From an uncultured Pseudomonadota bacterium (GTDB lineage Bacteria > Pseudomonadota > Gammaproteobacteria > Competibacterales > Competibacteraceae), in contig CAIMUS010000338.1 of assembly GCA_903844665.1 (NCBI GenBank), positions 1 through 53,212 of the forward strand: DNA of 53,212 nt, in the 5' to 3' direction. The notes under the pieces were generated by a model. That model had not been told where the DNA came from, did no database searches, and saw nothing but the letters and a program-made list of their open reading frames with translations. Shown piece after piece: positions 33,058 through 40,635 of the stretch; positions within the stretch are counted from its first letter, which is position 1, and every line of letters starts with the position of its first letter. The position numbers were made by a program, and so were the translations under genes.

Positions 33058-34287
33058 TTGTTTAAAGCCATCCTGGGCCTGCCTGCTACCGTCTGGCTGC
33101 TGGGTCTGGTCAGCCTGTTTAACGACTCGGCCAGCGAACTGCTGTATCCGCTGGTGCCACTCTACCTGGCGTCCGTGCTCATGGCCGGTCCTAAAACGCT
33201 GGGGATCATCGAAGGCATCGCCGAAGCGACGAGCAGCCTGTTGAAGCTGTTCTCCGGGGTGCTGGCCGACCGAACCGCTTCCACCAAGCGCTGGGTGGTC
33301 GGCGGTTACAGTCTGGCCGCGCTGGCCCGGCCGCTGCTGGCGTTCGCTTCTTCCTGGCCGGTGGTGCTGGTGCTGCGCTTCGCCGACCGGGCCGGCAAGG
33401 GATTGCGCACCTCGCCGCGCGATGCACTGCTGGCACAGTCGGTAGAACCCACGCAACGGGGGCTGGCCTTCGGGTTGCACCGGGCGATGGATAACGCCGG
33501 CGCGGTGATCGGCCCGCTGCTGGCCACCGGCTTGCTGGCTCTCGAAATGCCGTTACGCGACATTTTCTTATGGACGGCGGTGCCTGGGGCAATGGCCATC
33601 GCGCTGGCCGCCTGCATCCGGGAACCGTCTTCTGCCCAACAACCGCAGCGGATTCCATTCCAGTGGAACCTGCACGGTTTTCCCCCCGTTTTTAAGCGTT
33701 ACCTGCTGGTGCTGGCGCTGTTCACCCTGGGCAACTCGTCCAATATGTTCCTGCTGCTGCGCGCCAAAGAACTGGGATTGCCCGATTACCAGGTCCCCCT
33801 GCTATGGGCGCTGGTCTCGACCACTGCGATGCTGTTCTCCACGCCGCTGTCGGCCCTGTCCGACCGCTTGGGCAGACAACGGCTGATCCTTTCAGGCTGG
33901 GTGGTCTACGGGCTGTTCTACTTGCTCCTGGGACTGAACGGCGGACATGCCTGGTTGCTGTGGCCGCTGTTCGCCGGCTATGGCCTGTTTATGGCGGCCA
34001 CCGAGGGAGCGGAGAAAGCGTTGGTGGCGGATTTGGCGCCGACAGCTCTGCTGGGCACTGCTTACGGCTGGTTCAATCTGACGGCGGGAATCATGCTGTT
34101 GCCGGCCTCGCTGCTGTTCGGCGGGTTGTGGCAGATAGCCGGTCCCGCGTTGGCGTTCGGCATCGCGGCCGGCTGCGCCCTGCTGGCCGCCCTGCTGCTG
34201 CATTACTGGGTCATGCGGACACCGGCTGTTATTCCTGTCGCCACTTCCACGCTTGAGGAGGAACCCTGTAACAGCCCCCCTGGCTAA
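33058..34287 (+). CDS. Major facilitator superfamily transporter
   Basis: A 409-residue MFS protein with 11-12 helices, starting at TTG 33058. The opening WLLGLVSLFNDSASELLYPL and the loop FADRAGKGLRTSPRDALLAQ are typical of a subgroup of uncharacterised MFS exporters. The second-half loop LSALSDRLGRQRLILSGWVV is the MFS motif A. The substrate is unknown; cotranscription with crcB suggests a role in fluoride tolerance (inference). Confidence 0.88.
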   Translation: MFKAILGLPATVWLLGLVSLFNDSASELLYPLVPLYLASVLMAGPKTLGIIEGIAEATSSLLKLFSGVLADRTASTKRWVVGGYSLAALARPLLAFASSWPVVLVLRFADRAGKGLRTSPRDALLAQSVEPTQRGLAFGLHRAMDNAGAVIGPLLATGLLALEMPLRDIFLWTAVPGAMAIALAACIREPSSAQQPQRIPFQWNLHGFPPVFKRYLLVLALFTLGNSSNMFLLLRAKELGLPDYQVPLLWALVSTTAMLFSTPLSALSDRLGRQRLILSGWVVYGLFYLLLGLNGGHAWLLWPLFAGYGLFMAATEGAEKALVADLAPTALLGTAYGWFNLTAGIMLLPASLLFGGLWQIAGPALAFGIAAGCALLAALLLHYWVMRTPAVIPVATSTLEEEPCNSPPG

Positions 34288-34339
34288 TTGGCTTACCTTC
34301 TGAAATTTGATCAAACCTGGCTTAACGCGGAGAGATAAC

Positions 34340-35605
34340 ATGACCATTCGCATTGATTCCATCGATACCCTCGAAATCCTCGACTCGCGTGGCAATCCGA
34401 CGCTGCGAGTGTTTGTCCATCTGGATAACGGGATGACCGCTGCCGCCTCGGTACCTTCGGGCGCCTCCACGGGCGCTTATGAGGCGGTCGAACTCCGTGA
34501 CGGCGACCCCAGCCGCTATGGCGGCAAGGGGATGCGGAAGGCGATGGCAAACATCGACCAGATTCTTGCCCCCGCGCTGAAAGGGATGGACCCATGCCGG
34601 CAAGCGGAGATCGATCGACTGATGATCGAACTGGATGGAACCCCCAATAAAGCCAAGCTGGGGGCCAATGCCATCCTCGGCGTTTCCCAGGCGGTCGCCC
34701 GCGTGGCGGCACAGGCATGTGCGCTGCCGCTGTACGCTTACCTGGGCGGCGTAGGCGCGGTGCGGTTGCCGGTGCCCATGATCAATGTGCTCAACGGCGG
34801 CAAACACGCCGACAGCAGCCTGGATTTCCAGGAATTCATGATCATGCCGGTTGGCGCTCCCACGTTCTCCGAAGCCTTGCGCGCGGCGGCGGAAACCTTC
34901 GCCTGTCTTAAAGAAATCCTCCACCAGGGGGGCTACCATACCAGCGTGGGTGATGAGGGTGGATTCGCCCCCCAACTGAAGAGTAATGAAGAAGCCTGCG
35001 ACCTGCTGGTGCAAGCCATCCAGTTGGCCGGTTACCAGCCGGGCAAAGACATCGCACTGGCGCTCGATCCAGCGGCGAGTTCGTTCTATGAAGACGGCCA
35101 ATACTGCTTATCCCGCAGCGGCCAGGGCGACAAGACCAGTGCGGAGATGACGGCCTTGTACCAGGCTTGGATCAACAAGTACCCCATCATCTCCATCGAA
35201 GATGGGCTGGCTGAATCCGACTGGGAGGGTTTCCGTGAACACACCGCCGTGCTGGGCGACAAAATTCAAATCGTCGGCGACGACATCCTGGTTACCAATA
35301 CCAGGTTCATCGCCCGCGCGATTACAGAAAAAACCTGCAACGCCGTCCTCATCAAGCTCAATCAAATCGGCACCGTTACCGAAACTATCGAAGCCATCGA
35401 CCTGTGCCGCAAGGCGGGCTGGGGGTTTGTGATCTCCCATCGTTCCGGTGAAACGGAAGACACGTTCATGGCGGATTTCGCCGTCGCGATGGGAGGCGGA
35501 CAGATTAAAACCGGTTCGGTCTGCCGCAGTGAACGCGTCGCCAAGTACAACCGCTTGCTGGAGATCGAACGGGAACTGGGTAAAGCGGCGCGGTTTGGTC
35601 GGTGA
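34340..35605 (+). CDS. eno: Enolase
   Basis: Interconverts 2-phosphoglycerate and phosphoenolpyruvate. From ATG 34340 (GGAGAG ribosome site) it has 421 residues, near full length. Key segments are [55 protein letters not shown], catalytic Lys in [30 protein letters not shown] and [20 protein letters not shown]. It is last in the fluoride operon, 52 bp after the MFS gene. Enolase is the classic fluoride-inhibited glycolytic enzyme, so this is probably an extra, inducible copy. A C-terminal fragment of a relative lies at 43486. Confidence 0.95.
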   Translation: MTIRIDSIDTLEILDSRGNPTLRVFVHLDNGMTAAASVPSGASTGAYEAVELRDGDPSRYGGKGMRKAMANIDQILAPALKGMDPCRQAEIDRLMIELDGTPNKAKLGANAILGVSQAVARVAAQACALPLYAYLGGVGAVRLPVPMINVLNGGKHADSSLDFQEFMIMPVGAPTFSEALRAAAETFACLKEILHQGGYHTSVGDEGGFAPQLKSNEEACDLLVQAIQLAGYQPGKDIALALDPAASSFYEDGQYCLSRSGQGDKTSAEMTALYQAWINKYPIISIEDGLAESDWEGFREHTAVLGDKIQIVGDDILVTNTRFIARAITEKTCNAVLIKLNQIGTVTETIEAIDLCRKAGWGFVISHRSGETEDTFMADFAVAMGGGQIKTGSVCRSERVAKYNRLLEIERELGKAARFGR

Positions 35606-35638
35606 AGCGGCGGTTTACCTTAAGCAGGCCAGCAACCT

Positions 35639-36580
35639 ATGCTGCGTTCAAGGGTTATTTCGCAGAGCCGCCTCGAACAGGCACTGAACAAGGCGGCTGA
35701 CTATATAGCCAATCGGCAATGCCGCAACGGCGGCTTCTGTTACTACCGCTACGCTGACCTGGAAGAGTCGAACCTGCATGATACCTATTATGCCGTTGCC
35801 GCCTGCAGACTCTTGCAAAGACAGGTTCCCAACCTTGACCGGGTCGTGGAGTACCTGCGCTCGATGCAAACAGCCGGCCGGCAAAGCAGCTACCTGTACT
35901 ACTATGCCTTCACCGCGCAACGGCTGGGTGACTTGGGTCTGCTGAACCAGACCTTTCTGGACAAGGTGGCGGCGTTGCAGCTACGCCTGCCGCCAGCCGG
36001 CAGAAACGTGCTGCTATCCGAGTGGCTGGAAGACAGCCTGAGAATCATCCGCCTGCAAAAGACCTTTGCCAGTGGCTTGGAGGCAGGGGCGATAACCGAC
36101 TTCGTCCATGGCCTGCTCCGCCGGGGCGGGGTCGGCGCCACGCCCAATCTCAGAGACACCTACCTGGCGCTCAGGATTCTGGCTGAACTGGATAGCCTCA
36201 CCGGGCTTGACGAAGTCACAGCCTTTATCGAGCGTCTGCAACTTCCCTCGCTGGGTTTTAAATACACGGAAGGTTCTGTTTCCGACCCTGACATCGATAC
36301 GCTTTATGCCGGTGTTTTCAGTTGCACCCTGCTTGGACTTGATATCCATTATGCCGGGGATATCCTGCATACCGTATTGTCACGTCAACGCCTCCATGGA
36401 GGCTTTGCCCGGTCTTCCGACAGCCTGGGGAATCTGAACACTCATTGCAAGGTGTTGCGGATTATTCAGCAGCTTGGGGTCAATCCCGCTTTGATTAGCA
36501 GAATCCTATTGGAAAACCAGCGGGTACGACTTATCGTTTTCGACCCGCAAGCAGAGGAGATTGTGAAATGGATACCCTAG
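35639..36580 (+). CDS. Alpha/alpha-toroid (prenyltransferase/terpene-cyclase-like) protein
   Basis: A 313-residue protein with repeated helix pairs of the squalene-cyclase/prenyltransferase-beta toroid type: ALNKAADYIANRQCRNGGFC, DTYYAVAACRLLQRQ, DTYLALRILAELDSL and LSRQRLHGGFARSSDSLGNL. No DxDD or QW catalytic motif was recognised, so binding rather than cyclisation is possible. It overlaps xisI by 13 bp, which implies cotranslation. It follows the fluoride operon but is probably not part of it. I do not know its function. Confidence 0.6.
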   Translation: MLRSRVISQSRLEQALNKAADYIANRQCRNGGFCYYRYADLEESNLHDTYYAVAACRLLQRQVPNLDRVVEYLRSMQTAGRQSSYLYYYAFTAQRLGDLGLLNQTFLDKVAALQLRLPPAGRNVLLSEWLEDSLRIIRLQKTFASGLEAGAITDFVHGLLRRGGVGATPNLRDTYLALRILAELDSLTGLDEVTAFIERLQLPSLGFKYTEGSVSDPDIDTLYAGVFSCTLLGLDIHYAGDILHTVLSRQRLHGGFARSSDSLGNLNTHCKVLRIIQQLGVNPALISRILLENQRVRLIVFDPQAEEIVKWIP

Positions 36581-36903
36581 ACACCCATCGTCAGATTATC
36601 CAAAACGTGCTGACAGAATACATCCGGCTTCAGTATGCCTATGGGGAGATTCAAAACGAAACTATTTTTGACCGTGAAGCCGACCGTTATCTGGTTATGT
36701 CTATAGGCTGGCAAGGTGTCAGACGCATTCACGGCTGCCTTATCCACGTTGATATTATCAACGACAAAGTATGGATTCAACGCGACGGTACTGAACACGG
36801 GATTGCCGCCGAATTGGTAGCTGCCGGAATACCCAAAGACCGTATCGTTCTGGGGTTTCATTCTCCCGAAGTGCGACAACATACCAACTACGCCGTAGCA
36901 TAA
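36568..36903 (+). CDS. xisI: XisI family protein
   Basis: A 111-residue member of the XisI family, named from the cyanobacterial fdxN-element excision-controlling factor: NVLTEYIRLQYAYGEIQNET, DREADRYLVMSIGWQGVRRI, HVDIINDKVWIQRDGTEHGI and IPKDRIVLGFHSPEVRQHTN. XisI genes usually follow xisH, an endonuclease-like partner; here the preceding overlapping gene is the toroid protein. The biochemical role is unknown. Confidence 0.85.
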   Translation: MDTLDTHRQIIQNVLTEYIRLQYAYGEIQNETIFDREADRYLVMSIGWQGVRRIHGCLIHVDIINDKVWIQRDGTEHGIAAELVAAGIPKDRIVLGFHSPEVRQHTNYAVA

Positions 36904-36943
36904 TCACAGGTTTGCACAAACTACATTAGCCGGCGTAGCCTGG

Positions 36944-37002
36944 ATGGAGCGGAGCTTGCGAAGCGCAATCCAGGTTCTTCCTGGCCGAAACGATGATCAT
37001 GG
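36944..37002 (+). repeat. About 60-bp direct repeat, copy 1
   Basis: Starts ATGGAGCGGAGCTTGCG and ends ATGATCATGGCC; about 90% identical to 38211-38272 in the same orientation. It contains a REP-type stem (CCTGGAT...ATCCAGG). The two copies enclose the hypothetical gene at 37026 and the HNH gene at 37685. Confidence 0.8.
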
Positions 37003-37025
37003 CCCATTCGCTGAAGAGTGGGTTA

Positions 37026-37607
37026 TCAGAAGAGCTCAAAATAGGACTCTTTGCCGAGATGCTTGAGAAAGGTCTTGACCAGCGTCGCCAGTTCACCGTG
37101 GCCGATGTAAATCCAATCGTCAATGGAGCCGCGAAAGCAATAGCGTTGTGCGGAGAAAACCCTGCGCTCGCTATTTTCCAAATTAAATTGGAGCATGGGG
37201 GAATAGTGCGCCAAAGACGCGAACATTTCTCCGATCTTGGTTTCGCCGATAACAGGACTCAAGCCTTTCAACAGGTTTGAGAACGCATCGGCGTCCTGAT
37301 CGGCGGTATAGATGATAATGGCATTACCTTTGACGTCGATCTTGTAGTAGTGTACGTCTGAATACTGTTTCATCCCCGCTTCAACCAGTTGCCGTTCTTC
37401 ATCCGTAATGAGTTTAGGCAGAATTTTTCGTAACAAAACTTGCGCATTGGGAGTCTCGTAAATCTCAAAGCCAGCAGGAATGGCAGTGGCCGGCGTACCG
37501 GTGTCTTTCGGCGAGAAATAATACTTGGGTTTACCGGTTTTGGTGACGCCTTGATGCAGGTAATAGGTCTTGCCTTTGGCATTGACATGAGTGATGGGCA
37601 TGGTCAT
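37026..37607 (-). CDS. Hypothetical protein
   Basis: A 193-residue soluble protein, start at ATG 37607 or 37601. It opens THVNAKGKTYYLHQGVTKTG, then KPKYYFSPKD, suggesting a small beta-rich N-terminal domain. The second half has KIDVKGNAIIIYTADQDADA and ends DDWIYIGHGELATLVKTFLK. The first part resembles the opening of other uncharacterised cyanobacterial-type proteins, but I know no function. It lies in the segment bounded by 60-bp direct repeats, transcribed in the same direction as the HNH gene 77 bp upstream. Confidence 0.6.
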   Translation of the reverse strand: MTMPITHVNAKGKTYYLHQGVTKTGKPKYYFSPKDTGTPATAIPAGFEIYETPNAQVLLRKILPKLITDEERQLVEAGMKQYSDVHYYKIDVKGNAIIIYTADQDADAFSNLLKGLSPVIGETKIGEMFASLAHYSPMLQFNLENSERRVFSAQRYCFRGSIDDWIYIGHGELATLVKTFLKHLGKESYFELF

Positions 37608-37684
37608 GATCTTCGGATTCTCTCAGTAGTCGACAAGCGTAACGCTGGGATAGCGGTTACGGTAAAAGGGATGTACCCCCTGCG

Positions 37685-38068
37685 CTATGACTGGCCTTTC
37701 AACCGATCCTTGAGTTGGGCAAAGGGTTGATAGGTGGCCGTGGCGGCGCCGGACCCTCGCGGCGAGGGATCGCCAGCAGCGGCGGCATCGCCATAACGGG
37801 AGTGTTCGTTGTCGTGACAGTAAAGGCACAACAGTTCCCAGTTGCTGCCGTCGGGCGGATTATAGTCGTGGTCGTGGTTTTTATGATGGACCGTGAGTTC
37901 ACGCACCGTGCGGGAGTCGAACTCACGGCGGCACCGCCCACAGATCCACGGAAATAGCTTGAGCGCCTGCTCCCGATAGCCCTGCTCCCGTGCAACCTTG
38001 GCACGCTGAGCTTGGGCCACCACCCGATCCAGTTTCGCCTGGTCGGGTCCTGATTTCCTGGTCGGCAT
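37685..38068 (-). CDS. HNH endonuclease, YajD type
   Basis: A 127-residue HNH nuclease. Zinc-binding cysteines are in ICGRCRREFD and LLCLYCHDNEH, and the catalytic motif is VHHKNHDHDYNPPDGSNWEL. This is the YajD architecture: N-terminal helix, CxxC, HNH, CxxC. Its role is unknown; it lacks a specific DNA-binding domain. It is enclosed with the hypothetical gene between direct repeats. Confidence 0.88.
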   Translation of the reverse strand: MPTRKSGPDQAKLDRVVAQAQRAKVAREQGYREQALKLFPWICGRCRREFDSRTVRELTVHHKNHDHDYNPPDGSNWELLCLYCHDNEHSRYGDAAAAGDPSPRGSGAATATYQPFAQLKDRLKGQS

Positions 38069-38210
38069 CGGTTTACCCTCTTGTCAGTCCGGTAAGGTAC
38101 GCATTGCGTACCTTCCTGTTTTCCAATACGCGGAGCGTACTGGTTGGAAATAGCCCGGTAGTTCGTAACGGTGCATGTCGGGCAACTTCCGTGCCTGATA
38201 TACTTGCTGA

Positions 38211-38272
38211 ATGGAGTGGAGCTTGCGAAGCGCAATCCAGGTTCTCCAGTTGGCCGAAACAATGATCATGGC
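38211..38272 (+). repeat. About 60-bp direct repeat, copy 2
   Basis: Matches 36944-37002 with a few substitutions and a short indel. The surrounding 265 bp (38069-38334) hold no gene I recognise. Confidence 0.8.
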
Positions 38273-38334
38273 CGGTGTGAAGCCGGAATCCCATTCGGCG
38301 GAGTACGGCCTGGCGGCTTATTCCGCTCTACGCG

Positions 38335-38832
38335 CTAAAGTGACTCAATAAGCTGTTGCAACAGTCTGCGGTTGATCCGCCGGACCTCATACAAACGCTG
38401 CAACTGTTCTCTTGCCGCAGCAGCGGTAAGAAGTCCCCGATAATACGCAGTCAGAATCTGCCCGGCGATGCCGGAAACGATCAACCCCTCCTCGGCAGCA
38501 AACTGACGGCCCAGGCGGTCTTCAATCAGGAGAGGAAGCCGACAGGCCAATGCCAACGCAATGGCATACCGCTCACCTTCGTCCAGACGGGCGAGTCGCG
38601 GCGCAGGGTCCGGCGCTACCTCGATTGTGATGAAATCCTGGATGTGGTGATATTCCAGGTAATTGGTGGTGGTCGGCAGGCCAGCAGCAAGTTCAGCCAG
38701 CACCTGGGACGGGATCAGGATGCGCCGGTAGAGCTGGCGCATGAGGTCATAACCACCGGGCAGCCGCTCCAGCGTAATGAGTGGACCCGTATTACTGACG
38801 ATCTCGTCAGGCGGAGAGTTTGCGGGCAGCAT
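38335..38832 (-). CDS. DUF3368 PIN-like toxin-type protein
   Basis: A PIN-fold protein of DUF3368. The acidic-site opening IVSNTGPLITLERL lacks the usual first Asp (SNTGP instead of SDTGP, a known variant); LDEGERYAIALALACRLPLL, IEDRLGRQFA and VSGIAGQILTAYYRGLL follow the family. From ATG 38832 it has 165 residues and overlaps the UPF0175 gene by 26 bp. The pair behaves like a toxin-antitoxin unit by arrangement; activity is not established. Confidence 0.8.
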   Translation of the reverse strand: MLPANSPPDEIVSNTGPLITLERLPGGYDLMRQLYRRILIPSQVLAELAAGLPTTTNYLEYHHIQDFITIEVAPDPAPRLARLDEGERYAIALALACRLPLLIEDRLGRQFAAEEGLIVSGIAGQILTAYYRGLLTAAAAREQLQRLYEVRRINRRLLQQLIESL

Positions 38833-39067
38833 CCTGTTCGGCGGCAAAGTCCCGTTCATCCATCATCGTCACCCAGTACTCAGGGAGAATCTCTTCGAAT
38901 TCCCGCCGGGACAGGCCCATCAGGTTACGCGCCTCCTCCAGGGAAAGTTCACCGAGTTTGTAAAGCGTGACGGCGATTGCGTTGCGCAGCAGCGCCTGAT
39001 TCTGCTGAACACGCTCTGGCAAGGAGGCGTTTTCAGGCAGTTCGATCACAAGCTGGTGTTTGGCCAT
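38807..39067 (-). CDS. UPF0175 family protein (antitoxin-like)
   Basis: An 86-residue protein from ATG 39067. A strand (HQLVIELPENASL) is followed by a helix-turn-helix-like segment (LYKLGELSLEEARNLMGLSR, then REFEEILPEY), as in UPF0175, which regularly precedes DUF3368 genes. It probably binds its own promoter and neutralises the neighbour. A longer TTG start at 39082 is possible. Confidence 0.82.
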   Translation of the reverse strand: MAKHQLVIELPENASLPERVQQNQALLRNAIAVTLYKLGELSLEEARNLMGLSRREFEEILPEYWVTMMDERDFAAEQDAARKLSA

Positions 39068-39197
39068 GGGTGCTCGATCCAATATCGGTAAGCAAAAACG
39101 AATCTGTTGTCAGCATACGCAATGCGGATAATCCCCACAAGCTTGGTACATGACGGTGAGCGAAATACCGGAAGCGACCTGACGGCTTTAGTCCGGC

Positions 39198-39462
39198 CTA
39201 TTTGCTGTTGTCCTCAAGAGCTTGGCGATCCGCCTCAAGCTCTGCCTCGACCTTTGCTAGGCCGTCCTCAAACTCTGCAATAAGACACCTTAATTGCGAC
39301 TTTAAAATCGCAAGGGCACGGAACTTCAACTGCTGTACCATAGGCGTGGCGATACCTGACGTTTTAGCTTGAAAGGCGTCAAAAAAAATGTGCCGAGTCG
39401 TCGCGGTAGCGCTTGAACTCCTTGGTGACGGTGGACAGGAAAATCTGTTTGACGTGGGCCAT
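39198..39462 (-). pseudogene. Frameshifted remnant with a DUF4062-like start
   Basis: From ATG 39462 the frame reads AHVKQIFLSTVTKEFKRYRD and stops at a run of eight T (minus strand of 39381-39388). Removing one T joins it to FDAFQAKTSG and a helical stretch ending EADRQALEDNSK. The opening resembles N-termini of DUF4062-type effector proteins such as 'KQIFISTVTxEF' (recalled). The protein would be far too short for that family, so this is a decayed piece. Confidence 0.45.
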
Positions 39463-39506
39463 GATTCAGCCGGTTCCAGGTTGACAGTCACCCGCCATGT
39501 GGCAGG

Positions 39507-39536
39507 GTTCGTTTACTTGTTATGAGGTAAACGAAC
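39507..39536. repeat. Perfect 10-bp inverted repeat (GTTCGTTTAC/GTAAACGAAC)
   Basis: Two 10-bp arms with a 10-bp loop, about 45 bp upstream of the remnant gene at 39462 and without a T-run. It could be an operator or a recombination site; nothing decides between them. The rest of 39537-39697 has only a short REP motif (GTAGGTCGGGTTAGG). Confidence 0.6.
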
Positions 39537-39697
39537 TGTAGCACGACTGCCGCGGCGCGTGAATCTGCTCGACTGATACTGTAGGTCGGGTTAGGCGCGC
39601 GGGTCACAAAGCTACGCCCCAGCCCAGTTACAAGTGGCTGTCCTCCACCATAAACTACCCGTGGAAGAACCGACCTGAAGACAACTCCGATAGAGGC

Positions 39698-39727
39698 TTG
39701 ACGTCAATCTGATATTTCCACTAAGAT
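39698..39727 (+). promoter_or_regulatory. Candidate promoter of the arsenic operon
   Basis: TTGACG (39698-39703), 18-bp spacer, TAAGAT (39722-39727). The arsR ATG begins at 39734, only 7 bp after the -10 element, so the mRNA would start at or next to the start codon. ATCT and AGAT halves (39707-39710 and 39724-39727) could belong to an ArsR operator overlapping the promoter. Confidence 0.5.
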
Positions 39728-39733
39728 GGAACT

Positions 39734-40120
39734 ATGGAAAAGACAGACGTCATTATCGCCTTAACCGCGCTGGCCCAAGAGACCCGCCTCGATATCTTTC
39801 GTTATCTGGTCCAACTCGGACCGGAGGGGGCGCCGGCCGGACAGATTGCAGAAGCGTTGGGGCTGCCGCCCGCGACGCTGTCTTTTCACCTTAAAACCCT
39901 CCAGCACGCGGGTCTGGTGCAACGCCAACGCCAGAGCCGCTCCCTGATCTACGCCGCCAGCTTTGCCCGGATGAACAGTCTGCTGGCCTACCTCACCGAG
40001 AACTGCTGTGCCGGCGATCCCAAACACGGCGCCGCGCTATGCGAACACGACCGGATGCACACCGCGACCGACCCGGCGGTAGCCACGAATCATGGCTTGG
40101 AAACGGCGAAGGGACGATGA
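39734..40120 (+). CDS. arsR: Arsenic-responsive repressor ArsR
   Basis: A 128-residue winged-helix repressor of the ArsR/SmtB family: LTALAQETRLDIFRYLVQLG, then the recognition helix in LGLPPATLSFHLKTLQHAGL and the wing RQRQSRSLIYAASFARM. There is no ELCVCDL-type cysteine pair; instead cysteines cluster at the end (NCCAGDP, ALCEHD), the ligand position used by some ACR3-linked ArsR proteins. Its stop overlaps the arsC start. It probably represses the whole operon. Confidence 0.92.
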   Translation: MEKTDVIIALTALAQETRLDIFRYLVQLGPEGAPAGQIAEALGLPPATLSFHLKTLQHAGLVQRQRQSRSLIYAASFARMNSLLAYLTENCCAGDPKHGAALCEHDRMHTATDPAVATNHGLETAKGR

Positions 40121-40635
40121 TGATGAACGACAAAGTTTATAACGTGTTGTTTTTGTGCACCGGTAACTCCGCCCGCAGCATCCTGGCGGAAGCCCTGCTC
40201 AACCGGTGGGGACAGGGAAAGTTTCGCGGCTACAGCGCCGGCAGTCATCCGACCGGCAAAGTCAATCCGCTGGCGCTGGAGATCCTGGAGCGGCATGACT
40301 TCCCCACTGCAGGGTTGCGCAGCAAAGCGTGGGACGAGTTTGCCGTGCCGGCTGCGCCCACACTGGATTTCGTGTTCACGGTCTGCGATAACGCCGCCAA
40401 TGAAGTCTGCCCGGTCTGGCCCGGCCAGCCGATGACGGCGCATTGGGGGGTAGCCGATCCGGCGGCGGTTGAGGGGAGCAAGATGGAGAAGATCCAGGCG
40501 TTCCGGGAGGCCTTCCGGGTACTGGAAAACCGCATCAGGGTCTTCGTTAACCTGCCCATTAAATCGCTGGATAAAATCAAGCTGAAGACCACGCTGGATG
40601 AGATCGGCCAGACCCTGCTGGAGAACAACGGATGA
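40117..40635 (+). CDS. arsC: Arsenate reductase, thioredoxin-coupled (LMW-PTP fold)
   Basis: Reduces arsenate to arsenite. The P-loop is VLFLCTGNSARSILAEALLN, the C-terminal redox cysteines are in VFTVCDNAANEVCPVWPG, and GYSAGSHPTGKVNPLALEIL is conserved. Starts at 40117, 40120 and 40123 are all ATG; the first overlaps the arsR stop and gives 172 residues. It overlaps the ACR3 gene by 4 bp. Confidence 0.94.
   Translation: MMMNDKVYNVLFLCTGNSARSILAEALLNRWGQGKFRGYSAGSHPTGKVNPLALEILERHDFPTAGLRSKAWDEFAVPAAPTLDFVFTVCDNAANEVCPVWPGQPMTAHWGVADPAAVEGSKMEKIQAFREAFRVLENRIRVFVNLPIKSLDKIKLKTTLDEIGQTLLENNG

Noticed and set aside
39575-39600. GTTAGGC as a second attC core
   Set aside because: It lies in the common GTAGGTCGGGTTAGG repeat without paired arms or extrahelical bases.
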